Shown in pieces: positions 1 to 7,488 of a DNA stretch of 28,730 nt (the first letter of the stretch is position 1; each line of letters begins with the position of its first letter). The notes below the pieces were generated by a model, which was not told where the DNA came from, searched no databases, and was given only the letters and a program-made list of their open reading frames with translations. Where the stretch lies: NCBI GenBank assembly GCA_022837505.1, contig JALHFZ010000016.1:1-28730 (forward strand), read 5' to 3'. Source of the DNA: Synergistaceae bacterium. Lineage in GTDB: Bacteria; Synergistota; Synergistia; Synergistales; Aminobacteriaceae. The position numbers and the translations under genes are program-made.

Positions 1-923
1 CCCTTGAGAACTGCAACGAACTCCTCCCGTTTTTTCCCCTGTATTGAGGCCAGAAGAGATTCCACCACGTTTTTTCTTGCGGAGAAAACCCGCTCCGTCC
101 GCTTGAGCCTTCTCCCGAGAAGCAGGGCCTCCTTCCCTTCCCGGCAGGACTTCCCCAGCTCTGCCACGCCCCGGGCGGGAGAGCCGATCCCCGCCGCCAG
201 GGCGATCCCCTGTTCCGCGAGAAGAGAGACCCCTTCGGCGCACTTCTCTTCGAGAAGAAGCTCCGTTCCCTCCCTGTCCCTGCCGTCCCAGGCCAGAAAG
301 AGGGCGGCCCTGACGTCTGAGAGAGGGCAGAAGATATTTCTGCCCCCGGGCCACACCCTCCGCAGAACATCCAGCGCCCGCCCCATACCCTCCCCCGACT
401 GACCCTCCGGGACGTCGATAAGCCCCAATGCCACGGCAGTTCGAGGGATCCGCAGGTCGAACCCGAGTTCCCGCCCCTGAAGAAGGAGGATCTCCTCGTC
501 CTCTCCCTCTTCGAAGGAGGCTATCCCCTCCGCCAGTCCCTTCAGCGCCCGCTCCCGCAGCAGATTCCATTGTAGAAGGGCCTGCTCCCGTAGCATGATC
601 TCCGCCTGTTTCTGCACGAGAAGGCCGAACTTTTCCACAAACTCCGGCGGCCCGGCGATGGCGATCGAGCCCGCGACCTCCCCTCCCAGAAGGATGGGAA
701 GGGTGAACCCCGCCCGAACTCCCGGAAGGGCTCTCGACTCCTCCTCGGTGGTGGAAAGGGGGCGCTGCTCCTTCATCACCGCAAGGGAGGGGAGATGGAG
801 AGTTCCCCTCCTCGCCGGATCGCTGGACCCGATGATCACGCCCTTCTCGTCCGTCACGAGGACGGCGTAGCCGATGATGGCGCTCACCGTACCGGCGATG
901 TCCTGGGCCATGGACGACAGCAT
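1..923 (-). CDS. CdaR-family (sugar-diacid-regulator-like) transcriptional regulator, 3' end outside window
   Basis: Translating the minus strand from ATG 923-921 gives an open frame of 307 codons that runs off the left edge; a good ribosome site (AAAGGGAGGG) lies just upstream. The protein begins MLSSMAQDIAGTVSAIIGYA and continues VLVTDEKGVIIGSSDPARRG, which matches the N-terminal diacid-recognition (CdaR_N) domain (about residues 3-130). A middle region resembling the degenerate GGDEF-like domain of CdaR/PucR regulators follows. The DNA-binding helix-turn-helix of this family is C-terminal and lies beyond the window, so it cannot be confirmed. The gene is divergent from the grd cluster, 158 bp away, which suggests that it controls that cluster; this is inference. 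The effector need not be a sugar diacid: in amino-acid fermenters these domains probably sense other small carboxylates. Plus-strand open frames in the same stretch are antisense shadows. Confidence 0.85.
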   Translation of the reverse strand, partial: MLSSMAQDIAGTVSAIIGYAVLVTDEKGVIIGSSDPARRGTLHLPSLAVMKEQRPLSTTEEESRALPGVRAGFTLPILLGGEVAGSIAIAGPPEFVEKFGLLVQKQAEIMLREQALLQWNLLRERALKGLAEGIASFEEGEDEEILLLQGRELGFDLRIPRTAVALGLIDVPEGQSGEGMGRALDVLRRVWPGGRNIFCPLSDVRAALFLAWDGRDREGTELLLEEKCAEGVSLLAEQGIALAAGIGSPARGVAELGKSCREGKEALLLGRRLKRTERVFSARKNVVESLLASIQGKKREEFVAVLK

Positions 924-964
924 GGCAATCCCTCCCTTTAGGCCTTTGCATAAAATTATTCCCT

Positions 965-970
965 ATTATA
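965..970 (-). promoter_or_regulatory. Candidate -10 box for the CdaR-like regulator
   Basis: The minus strand reads a perfect TATAAT about 42 nt upstream of the regulator's ATG. The -35 position (17 bp upstream) has little match to TTGACA, so the promoter would be weak or activator-dependent. A short inverted repeat, CGCATGATGCG (990-1000), lies upstream of it and could be an operator shared with the divergent grd genes, but that is speculative. Confidence 0.35.
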
Positions 971-1081
971 CCCCTCAGCTTTGTAGTTCCGCATGATGCG
1001 CTCGTTCTTTTCTTCCCTTAAGATGGCCTCAGCAGGAAGGGAATTTTCAGTTTTTCAGCTGGTACAGAAGGAGGAAGGGCC

Positions 1082-2365
1082 ATGCGTCTGGAGTTGCACA
1101 GAGTGAAGGTGCGGGATATTCAGTGGGGAGAGGCGACGGAGGTGCGGCAGGGAACCCTTTACGTCAATCGGGAGGAAGCCCTGAAGGCCGTGGAGGACAG
1201 CCGGCTCCCCCTCATGGAGCTCGACATCGCCCGTCCGGGGGAGAGCGTGCGGATCATCCCCGTGAAGGACTGCATTGAGCCCCGGGTCAAGCTCACGGAG
1301 GGGAAGGGGTATTTCCCCGGCTTCTGCGCCCCCGTTCAGCCCGTGGGCAGCGGAGCAACCCTCGTGCTTGACGGCGCGGCTGTGGTGACCTGCGGCCCCA
1401 TCGTCGGCTTTCAGGAGGGGTTCATCGACATGTCCGGCCCGGGCGGGGAGTACACCCCCTTTTCCCGGACCTTCAACCTGGTGCTCACCGCGTCCCCTGT
1501 GGAGGGGCTCGACCGGCATCAGCATGAGGAGGCCCTGCGGACGGCGGGGCTGAAGCTCGCAGTCTGGCTGGCCCAGAGCTGCTCAGAAGCGAAGGCCGAC
1601 GAGATCACCCTCTTTGAGAAGGGGACGGCGTCGGAGGAGGGGCAGAAGCACCCCGGCCTTCCGGCCATCCTCTACGTCTGCATGTGCATCACCCAGGGGC
1701 TCCTTCACGACACCTACGTCTACGGCACGGACCTCAAACCCAGCCTTCCCACATTGCTGCACCCCAACGAGGTGTTGGACGGAGCGGTGGTCTCGGGGAA
1801 CTGCGTCTCCTCCTGCGACAAGAACACAAGCTACCATCACGTCAACAACCCCGTCGTCCGGGCCCTCTACGCCCGGCACGGCAAGGACCTCAACTTCCTC
1901 GGAGTGATCCCGGCGGTGGAGAGCACCGTCATGGACGGCAAGCTCCGCTCGGCGGCCATGAACGTGAGGCTCGGCCGGGAGCTCGGCGCCGACGGCGTGG
2001 TCATCTCCGAGGAAGGGTACGGCAACCCCGATACTGACCTGTGCCTCAACGCCCGTTTCTTCGAGCAGGCGGGAATCAAAACGGTGGTCATCTCCGACGA
2101 GGCGGCCGGAACGGACGGAGCGAGCCAGAGCCTCGCCGACGCCACTCCCGAGATGAACGCCTTCATCTCCACGGGAAACGTGAACGAGATGATCGAGGTG
2201 CCTCCCATGGATAAAGTGATCGGGGACCCCGCGGCCATATCCCTGCTCTCGGGGGGTGCGGCGGAGAGCCTCCGGCCGGACGGCTCCATGCACGTGGAGC
2301 TTCAGTCCGTCATCGGGTCAACGGTTGAAATCGGATACAGCCGGGTCGGCTGCGAATGGATCTAG
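1082..2365 (+). CDS. grdE: Glycine/sarcosine/betaine reductase protein B, alpha/beta proprotein (GrdE-like)
   Basis: The 427-residue product has the length and sequence character of GrdE/GrdG/GrdI proproteins. These are cleaved into two subunits of protein B of the Stickland reductases, with a Cys at the cleavage site turned into a pyruvoyl cofactor that forms a Schiff base with the amino substrate. Here the expected site is Asn240-Cys241 in VVSGNCVSSCDKN. The start ATG at 1082 follows GGAGGAAGG. The stop is 12 bp before the selenoprotein subunit gene, so the two form one operon, as is usual. Whether the substrate is glycine, sarcosine or betaine cannot be read from the sequence by eye; the symbol is used in the broad sense. 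No grdA, grdC or grdD lies nearby, so reductase function depends on genes elsewhere. Confidence 0.92.
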   Translation: MRLELHRVKVRDIQWGEATEVRQGTLYVNREEALKAVEDSRLPLMELDIARPGESVRIIPVKDCIEPRVKLTEGKGYFPGFCAPVQPVGSGATLVLDGAAVVTCGPIVGFQEGFIDMSGPGGEYTPFSRTFNLVLTASPVEGLDRHQHEEALRTAGLKLAVWLAQSCSEAKADEITLFEKGTASEEGQKHPGLPAILYVCMCITQGLLHDTYVYGTDLKPSLPTLLHPNEVLDGAVVSGNCVSSCDKNTSYHHVNNPVVRALYARHGKDLNFLGVIPAVESTVMDGKLRSAAMNVRLGRELGADGVVISEEGYGNPDTDLCLNARFFEQAGIKTVVISDEAAGTDGASQSLADATPEMNAFISTGNVNEMIEVPPMDKVIGDPAAISLLSGGAAESLRPDGSMHVELQSVIGSTVEIGYSRVGCEWI

Positions 2366-2377
2366 GGGGAGAAGACA

Positions 2378-3688
2378 ATGACCTTAAGAGTCGTTCATTA
2401 CATCAACCAGTTTTACGGCGGAATCGGCGGCGAGGACCGGGCGGACGAACGTCCCTCCTCCCGGGAGGGCGCGGTCGGCCCCGGCGGAGAGCTTCAGAAC
2501 CGCCTCGGCGACAGGGGAACCGTGGTGGGCACGGTGATCTGCGGCGACGGCTACTACGGCGAGCATATGGACGAGGCCCGGAGTACATGCCTCGAACTCA
2601 TTCGGGCCTTCTCCCCCGACCTCCTCGTGGCGGGGCCTGCCTTCAACGCCGGACGGTACGGCGTGGCCTGCGGGGATATATGCGCTTCAGTCGAGTCGGA
2701 ACTCGGAATCCCCGCCGTCACTGCCATGTACGAGGAAAACCCCGGCGTGGAGTTGTACTCCCCCGAAACCTTCATCCTTCCAGCCTCAGACAGCGCTCGG
2801 GGAATGAAGGACGCTCTCGCCCGGATGGCCGCCCTCGGCCTCAAGCGGGCTGGCAAAGAGCAGCTCGGTCCCGCCCGGGAGGAGGGGTACTTCCCAAGGG
2901 GGATCCGGAAGAGCTTCTTCAAGGAGAAGAGCGGGGCAGAACGGGCCGTGGAGATGCTTCTCGACAAGCTCGCCGGCCGTCCCTTCCAGACGGAGTACGA
3001 AATGCCCGTCTTCAAGAAAATTCCTCCCGCACCCCCCGTGAAGAACATGAGGGAGGCCGTCATCGCCCTCGTCTCCTCCGGCGGAGTGGTCCCCCTGGGG
3101 AACCCGGACCACATCCGGGTCTCCTCGGCAGAGACCTACGGAAAGTACGACATTTCCACTATAGACGACCTCACTCCCGAGATCTACGAATCGGTCCACG
3201 GAGGGTACGACCGGGAGTGGGCCACCAAGGACCCCGACGTGGTCATCCCCCTGGACGTTCTGCGGGAGCTCGAGAGGGAAGGGGTCTTCGCCAGAATTCA
3301 CCCCTGGCTCTACACCACCACGGGGACAGGCACGTCCGTCGCCCATGCCGAGCGCTTCGGCCGGGAGATCGGCGCCGAGCTCAAAGAGGCGGGGGTGGAC
3401 GCCGTCATCCTCACCTCCACCTGAGGAACCTGCACTCGATGCGGCGCATCGATGACGCGGGAAATTGAGAAAGCGGCGGGAATTCCGGTGGTCCAGATCG
3501 CGACGATCATCCCGATCATGCTCACCGTGGGGGCGAACCGGATCGTTCCGGGGGTGGCCATTCCTCACCCCGTGGGCGATCCGGCTAAAGGAGCTGAGGG
3601 TGACCTTCAGGTCCGCAGGGAACTTCTTCTACGGGCCCTTGGAGCCATGGAGACGGAACTGACCGATCAGAAAGTGTTCGAAAAATGA
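2378..3688 (+). CDS. grdB: Glycine/sarcosine/betaine reductase protein B, selenocysteine subunit (GrdB-like)
   Basis: The frame starts at ATG 2378 (GGGGGAGAAG upstream), meets TGA at 3422-3424 and continues without shift to the true stop at 3688, giving 436 residues. The UGA falls in ...ILTST-U-GTCTRCGAS..., the known Sec site of GrdB/GrdF/GrdH (U-x2-C-x2-C; Sec349, Cys352, Cys355). Sequence on both sides belongs to one family, so readthrough as selenocysteine is much more likely than truncation. The Sec attacks the substrate bound to the pyruvoyl subunit, yielding a carboxymethyl-selenoether passed to selenoprotein A. A hairpin just after the UGA (separate entry) fits a bacterial SECIS. The 3' end overlaps grdX by 4 bp (ATGA). 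Annotators that take UGA only as stop would split this into a 348-residue protein and a small C-terminal fragment. Confidence 0.95.
3433..3454 (+). promoter_or_regulatory. Putative SECIS hairpin for grdB Sec349
   Basis: Right after the in-frame TGA (3422-3424) the sequence TCGATGC (3436-3442), GGC (3443-3445), GCATCGA (3446-3452) forms a perfect 7-bp stem with a 3-nt loop, extendable by two pairs across a bulged C. The loop starts 18 nt after the UGA and begins with G. This agrees with the general bacterial SECIS rule of a small-loop hairpin about 16-37 nt downstream with a G at the loop start. Confidence 0.8.
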
Positions 3689-4092
3689 CCATGTCTAGGC
3701 CCCGGAGATATCTTGCGGTGACCAATAATCCCCTCGTTATTTCCGGAAAGGATCTTCCGGTGGATATTGCCCCTGTGGAGGGGGACGCCCTGGCGGTCCT
3801 GACGGAGGCGGAGGATCTGCTCACCCGGGAGTATTCCCTTGTCAGCGCCCCCCTTCCTCCCAACGTGCCCATGATGCGGTGCCGGTGGCGGTCTCTTCTT
3901 CTCAGAGCCTCCGAAGGCGGAACTGACGTGGAGGGCCTCCGGATGATAGGCAGGGCCCGGGAACGGCTGACCCTTCAGGCCCATACCCCCGGAGGGCTGG
4001 CCTCGGACGACTACGCCGCCCTCGACCGGGAATACCTTGAGCGGGGCCTGAGGGACCTGTCCATCCTTGAGGGGCTGGAAGAGCCGGTCTGA
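3685..4092 (+). CDS. grdX: GrdX family protein
   Basis: This 135-residue soluble protein starts at ATG 3685, overlapping the end of grdB by 4 bp, so translation is probably coupled. Its N-terminus, RYLAVTNNPLV (Asn14-Asn15-Pro16), carries the TNNPLV signature of GrdX, a small protein found in many glycine-reductase operons whose biochemical role is not known. I see no signal peptide, membrane segment or cofactor motif. It is a little longer than the roughly 120 residues I recall for the family. It is the last gene of the operon: the next gene, on the opposite strand, ends only 5 bp away with no terminator between them. Confidence 0.8.
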   Translation: MTMSRPRRYLAVTNNPLVISGKDLPVDIAPVEGDALAVLTEAEDLLTREYSLVSAPLPPNVPMMRCRWRSLLLRASEGGTDVEGLRMIGRARERLTLQAHTPGGLASDDYAALDREYLERGLRDLSILEGLEEPV

Positions 4093-4097
4093 CCGCC

Positions 4098-4634
4098 CTA
4101 CAGAACCGCCGAATACCCCGCAGTGAAGGCCTCGAGAGGCTCCTTATTACCGGAGGATCTCGAGGCTATTTTTCGCGAGAGCACCGAGAGGACGGACTCC
4201 GGGGTGACCGCTCCCGTCCGTTTCACGAGGAGCCCGAGGGCGATGAGGTTCGCTCCCCTCGGGTACCCCCGTTCGAGGGCCATGGAGGTGACCGGGTACC
4301 CTTTCGAAGATATTCCGCTGAAATCAGCCGCCGTCACCTGGTCGCTGTCAAAGAGGATCTCTCCGCCGGGGGAGAGGACGGGAAGTAGGCGGTCACAGGC
4401 CGTCTGGGCGAGGCAGAGGACGACGTTGGGAGCGGTGACCTCGATGAAGTCGATGGAGTCCTCGCTGAGGATGAGGTCCGATCTTGTGAAGGTCCCCCGG
4501 GCCTCCGTTCCGTAGGAGGAGGAGAGGCAGGCGAAGAGCCCTTCCTGAAGGGCCGCCTCGCCGAGGATGGTGCCGATGGTGAGGATCCCCTGGCCGCCCA
4601 CGCCGCCGAGAATAAGTTCGATTCTTCCTTTCAT
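4098..4634 (-). CDS. korG: 2-oxoacid:ferredoxin oxidoreductase, gamma subunit
   Basis: The 178-residue product begins with ELILGGVGGQGILTIGTILG, the signature of the gamma domain of 2-oxoacid:ferredoxin oxidoreductases, followed by SSSYGTEARGT, also typical. This subunit helps to bind CoA and assemble the alpha/beta core of an enzyme that oxidatively decarboxylates a 2-oxoacid to an acyl-CoA with reduction of ferredoxin. Its ATG (4634-4632) overlaps the stop of the beta gene by 4 bp (ATGA), so it is the third gene of a three-subunit cluster. The substrate (2-oxoglutarate, branched-chain or aryl oxoacids) cannot be assigned from sequence alone; the kor name marks family only. It ends 5 bp from the end of the convergent grdX gene. 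Confidence 0.88.
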   Translation of the reverse strand: MKGRIELILGGVGGQGILTIGTILGEAALQEGLFACLSSSYGTEARGTFTRSDLILSEDSIDFIEVTAPNVVLCLAQTACDRLLPVLSPGGEILFDSDQVTAADFSGISSKGYPVTSMALERGYPRGANLIALGLLVKRTGAVTPESVLSVLSRKIASRSSGNKEPLEAFTAGYSAVL

Positions 4635-5407
4635 GCGGATCCCTCCTTCCTTTCTCCTCCCGCCGCCCGAGCGTAGCGCTTTCCGTAATCCTCTTTTTCC
4701 CGGTCCGCGAGTATTCCAAGGGGAAGAGAGGTGGTTTTCAGTTCTCTGAGCATCTCCCAGGGGGTCTTTGCGCCGTTGAACCGGCCGAAATGGGTGGGGC
4801 AGGGGGAGAGGGCTTCCACGAAGGAAAATCCTCTCCGTGCCAGACCCCCCTCAATGAGGCGCGCAAGCTTCGCCGGTTCGGCCACGGTCCCCCGGGCCAC
4901 GTAGGGCGCCCCTGCCGCGGCGGCGAGGGAGCAGAGATCGAACCCCTCCTCCATGTGCCCCAGGGATGAGGTGGAGGTGGTGCTCCCCGAAGGGGTCGTG
5001 CCCGAGTATTGTCCTCCCGTCATGCCGTAGTTGAAGTTGTTGGCCACGAGGGCCGTGACGTTCACGTTCCGCCGGGCGGCGTGGATGAGGTGGTTCCCCC
5101 CGATGGTGGCGCCGTCGCCGTCTCCCATGAGGGCGATGACCGTCAGGTCGGGGTTGGCCAGGGCGATCCCCGTGGCGAAAGGAAGGGCCCGGCCGTGGGT
5201 TCCATGGAAGGCGTTCACCCGGATGTAGTCGTCCGCCCACCCCCAGCAGCCGATCCCCGAGACGGCCACGGTCTTTCCCGGGTCGAGCTTCAGGGCAGCG
5301 AAGGCCTGGAGCAGCGCCCGGAGGACCGTTCCGTTGCCGCAGCCGGGACACCAGATGGTGGGGAGCTTTTCCTCGGCGAGATAGTCTCTGTAGGCTAAAT
5401 TTGTCAT
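4631..5407 (-). CDS. korB: 2-oxoacid:ferredoxin oxidoreductase, beta (TPP-binding) subunit
   Basis: The true start is ATG 5407-5405, overlapping the alpha gene's stop by 4 bp, and gives 258 residues. The same frame stays open far upstream, but that part (Arg/Pro/Gly-rich) is only a shadow of the alpha gene. The protein shows WCPGCGNG (Cys20, Cys23), GIGC (Cys54) and a late SPCPTHFG cysteine, the expected ligands of the [4Fe-4S] cluster. It also has the thiamine-diphosphate/Mg motif GDGDGATIGGNHLIHAARRN followed by NNFNYGMTGGQYSGTTP. These features fit the two-oxoacid (Kor/Vor-like) beta subunit. It acts in the cytoplasm with KorA and KorG; electrons leave to an external ferredoxin because no ferredoxin-like subunit gene is present in the cluster. 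Confidence 0.92.
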   Translation of the reverse strand: MTNLAYRDYLAEEKLPTIWCPGCGNGTVLRALLQAFAALKLDPGKTVAVSGIGCWGWADDYIRVNAFHGTHGRALPFATGIALANPDLTVIALMGDGDGATIGGNHLIHAARRNVNVTALVANNFNYGMTGGQYSGTTPSGSTTSTSSLGHMEEGFDLCSLAAAAGAPYVARGTVAEPAKLARLIEGGLARRGFSFVEALSPCPTHFGRFNGAKTPWEMLRELKTTSLPLGILADREKEDYGKRYARAAGGERKEGSA

Positions 5408-6540
5408 GACGCGCCCTCCTCGATGGCGGCCAGAATTTCCTCCGGCTTCAGCAGCCCTCCGTCCACCCGGTTGACCCTCACGACGGTGCAGGAGAAGTCG
5501 TTCAGCCGCTCCACTTCCCGGGCGACCTGCCCGAGGTTGAGCTCGGGGACGATCACAGCCTTCACCCGGGAAAGGATTGAGCGGACCTCCCCGTCGGGGA
5601 AGGGCCAGAGGGTGGTGAGCTCCAACAGCCCGGCGCGGATCCCCCGGTTGCGGGCGCTCCGGACGGCCGCCTTCGATGACCGGGCGGAGCAGCCGAAGGA
5701 GCAGACGGCCACCTCGGCATCCTCCAGGGCCAGGGAGCGCACCGAGACGATCCGGTCCCGCTTCCCCTCGATCTTCTCCGTGAGGTGGCGGATGACCCGG
5801 TCCGCGGTACCGGGGTTGGCCGCCTGGCCGCCCCGCTCGTCGTGCATTGACCCGGTGATCCTGTAGATGTAGTCCCCGCCGAAGGGGGGGAGGGGAGGGG
5901 TGGCTCCTCCGAAGGCGAAGGGGCGGTAGTCGGAGGGAGGGCAGTCCGGCAGGGGGCGTACCCCCTTTTCCTCTTCCGTGGGAGGATAGTAGCGGACCCC
6001 CTCCCGGACCTTTCCGATGGCGGCGTCGGCGAGGAGGATCACCGGTGTGCGGAATTCCTCCGAGAGGCGGAAGGCCCTGATGGTGAGGTCGTAGCAGTCC
6101 TGCACCGAGGAGGGGACGAGGGTGATGATGCCGTGGTCGCCGTGGGTTCCCCACCGGGCCTGCATCACGTCCCCCTGGGCGGGCTTCGTCGCCATGCCCG
6201 TGGAGGGGCCGGACCGCTGGACGTTCACCACCACGCAGGGGATCTCCCCCATGACGGCCATGCCGAGATTCTCCTGCATGAGGGAAAATCCCGGTCCGCT
6301 CGTGGCAGTGAAGGCCCGCTTTCCCGCGAGGGAGGCCCCTATGATGGCGGCCATGCTTGAGAGTTCGTCCTCCATCTGCACGAACATCCCCCCGAGGCCG
6401 GGCATGCGGCGGGAGGCGATCTCGGCGATCTCCGACGAGGGGGTGATGGGGTATCCGGCGTAAAAGAGGGCCCCCGCGGCGAAGGCCCCTTCCGCTATGG
6501 CCTCGTTGCCTGAGGCAAAGATCGGACCGGCTGTTTCCAT
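5404..6540 (-). CDS. korA: 2-oxoacid:ferredoxin oxidoreductase, alpha subunit
   Basis: The 378-residue protein starts at ATG 6540-6538 behind AAAGGTGGT. Its N-terminus has GNEAIAEGAFAAGALFYAGY then PITPSSEIAE (residues 31-40), the pyrimidine-binding domain of the alpha subunit, followed by QMEDELSSMAAIIGASLAG and TSGPGFSLMQENLG. A C-terminal transketolase-like domain (SLALEDAEVAVCSFGCSARS, then LTTLWPFPD) completes the family's normal layout. A Gly/Pro-rich stretch near residue 210 is a linker. The gene follows the EamA-type transporter gene by 30 bp on the same strand and leads the alpha-beta-gamma trio. Four-subunit versions of this enzyme have a separate ferredoxin-like delta gene; none is seen on either side. 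Confidence 0.92.
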   Translation of the reverse strand: METAGPIFASGNEAIAEGAFAAGALFYAGYPITPSSEIAEIASRRMPGLGGMFVQMEDELSSMAAIIGASLAGKRAFTATSGPGFSLMQENLGMAVMGEIPCVVVNVQRSGPSTGMATKPAQGDVMQARWGTHGDHGIITLVPSSVQDCYDLTIRAFRLSEEFRTPVILLADAAIGKVREGVRYYPPTEEEKGVRPLPDCPPSDYRPFAFGGATPPLPPFGGDYIYRITGSMHDERGGQAANPGTADRVIRHLTEKIEGKRDRIVSVRSLALEDAEVAVCSFGCSARSSKAAVRSARNRGIRAGLLELTTLWPFPDGEVRSILSRVKAVIVPELNLGQVAREVERLNDFSCTVVRVNRVDGGLLKPEEILAAIEEGAS

Positions 6541-6570
6541 GATCTACCACCTTTCATCTCAGAAAAAATC

Positions 6571-7488
6571 TTACGGCAGAAGCCGTCCCTCCGGCAGGGG
6601 GGTATTCTCCTGGCTGGCGGGGAGCAGGAGGATCCCCAGAAAGATGAGGACGACCCCTCCGAGGGAGGGGACGGAGAGGCGCTCCCCCAGCACGGCGGCG
6701 GAGAGGACGCAGGCGGTGAGGGGCTCCGCCAGGGAGAGGGTGTAGGCGTCCCGGAGAAAGATCCTCCGCAGGCCCAGGGAGAAGATGCACAGGGGGAAGG
6801 CCATGGTGAGGAAGCCGAGGGAGAATCCGACCGCCGCTCCTCTGGGGGAGAGGATCCAGGATGCGTCCAGAAGGAGGAGGACGGGAAGGCCGATGATCAT
6901 GGCCGCTCCCGTGGTGACCGTTGCCGCCTGTACGGAGGTGAGGGCATCCCCCTGCTGCTTCAGCCCGAGCCCCATGAGGGCGAAGAGGAAGGAGCCGAGA
7001 AAGGCCAGGGCGATCCCACCGCCGTGGAGCTGGATGTTCCCCCCCTTGCCTCCGAGGATGAGAAGGACGCACCCCGAGATGGCCACGGAAGTGGAGAGAA
7101 ACCACCTCTTCGAGAGGGGCTCTTTTTCCGCCCAATACCCCAGAACCCCAGCGAACATGGGGGCGGCGCCGATGGCGATGAGGGTCCCCACGGAAACCCC
7201 CGTCAGCTTGAGGGCGGTGAAGAAGCAGAACTGGAACCCCGCGAGCCCCGCTGCGGCCAGAAGGAGGGGGCGAAGAAGGGTCTTCGGTAGAAAAGAAAGC
7301 CCTTCTTTTGAAAAGGCGGAGAATCCCAGAAGCATGATCCCCGAAAGGACGATCCGGACGCTCCCCACCGTGAGGGGGTGGGCCCCGGCGGGGGCGAACT
7401 CCTGCAGGGTGCCCGTGGTCCCCCAGCAGAGCCCCGCCAGGAGCACCATGGCCATCCCCTTCAGTCGTTCCCGCTGAAAGGAGCTCAT
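6571..7488 (-). CDS. EamA/DMT-family transporter
   Basis: The hydrophobic protein of 305 residues (from ATG 7488) has about ten predicted membrane segments in two EamA halves, the layout of drug/metabolite transporters in the inner membrane. The first half starts MAMVLLAGLCWGTTGTLQEF, with the GxxWGxx motif typical of the family. I chose ATG 7488 rather than the earlier in-frame ATG at 7539 because it overlaps the stop of the upstream yciH-like gene by 4 bp (ATGA) and avoids a hydrophilic N-terminal tail lying inside that gene. Such proteins often export amino acids or metabolites; the substrate cannot be read here. Position directly ahead of korABG hints at transport linked to 2-oxoacid or amino-acid metabolism, but this is inference. 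Confidence 0.85.
   Translation of the reverse strand: MSSFQRERLKGMAMVLLAGLCWGTTGTLQEFAPAGAHPLTVGSVRIVLSGIMLLGFSAFSKEGLSFLPKTLLRPLLLAAAGLAGFQFCFFTALKLTGVSVGTLIAIGAAPMFAGVLGYWAEKEPLSKRWFLSTSVAISGCVLLILGGKGGNIQLHGGGIALAFLGSFLFALMGLGLKQQGDALTSVQAATVTTGAAMIIGLPVLLLLDASWILSPRGAAVGFSLGFLTMAFPLCIFSLGLRRIFLRDAYTLSLAEPLTACVLSAAVLGERLSVPSLGGVVLIFLGILLLPASQENTPLPEGRLLP

Noticed and set aside
4..870. Two plus-strand open frames at 4-402 and 595-870
   Set aside because: They are antisense to a minus-strand frame that clearly encodes a CdaR-type regulator; their products are Arg/Ser/Pro-rich without family features.
924..1081. Glycine riboswitch ahead of the grd genes
   Set aside because: The 158-bp gap is short and I see no tandem aptamer-like conserved elements or expression-platform hairpin.
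2378..3424. A truncated GrdB pseudogene ending at the TGA
   Set aside because: The frame continues with conserved GrdB sequence, the UGA is at the known Sec site and a SECIS-like hairpin follows, so selenocysteine is the better reading.
2356..3468. Alternative 370-residue plus-strand frame over grdB
   Set aside because: Arg/Pro-rich shadow typical of high-GC genes; grdB homology is in the other frame.
5408..6550. Very long minus-strand frame suggesting a 639-residue fusion protein with KorB
   Set aside because: The upstream part is Arg/Pro/Gly-rich and lies in a shifted frame over korA; only the last 258 residues resemble a real protein.
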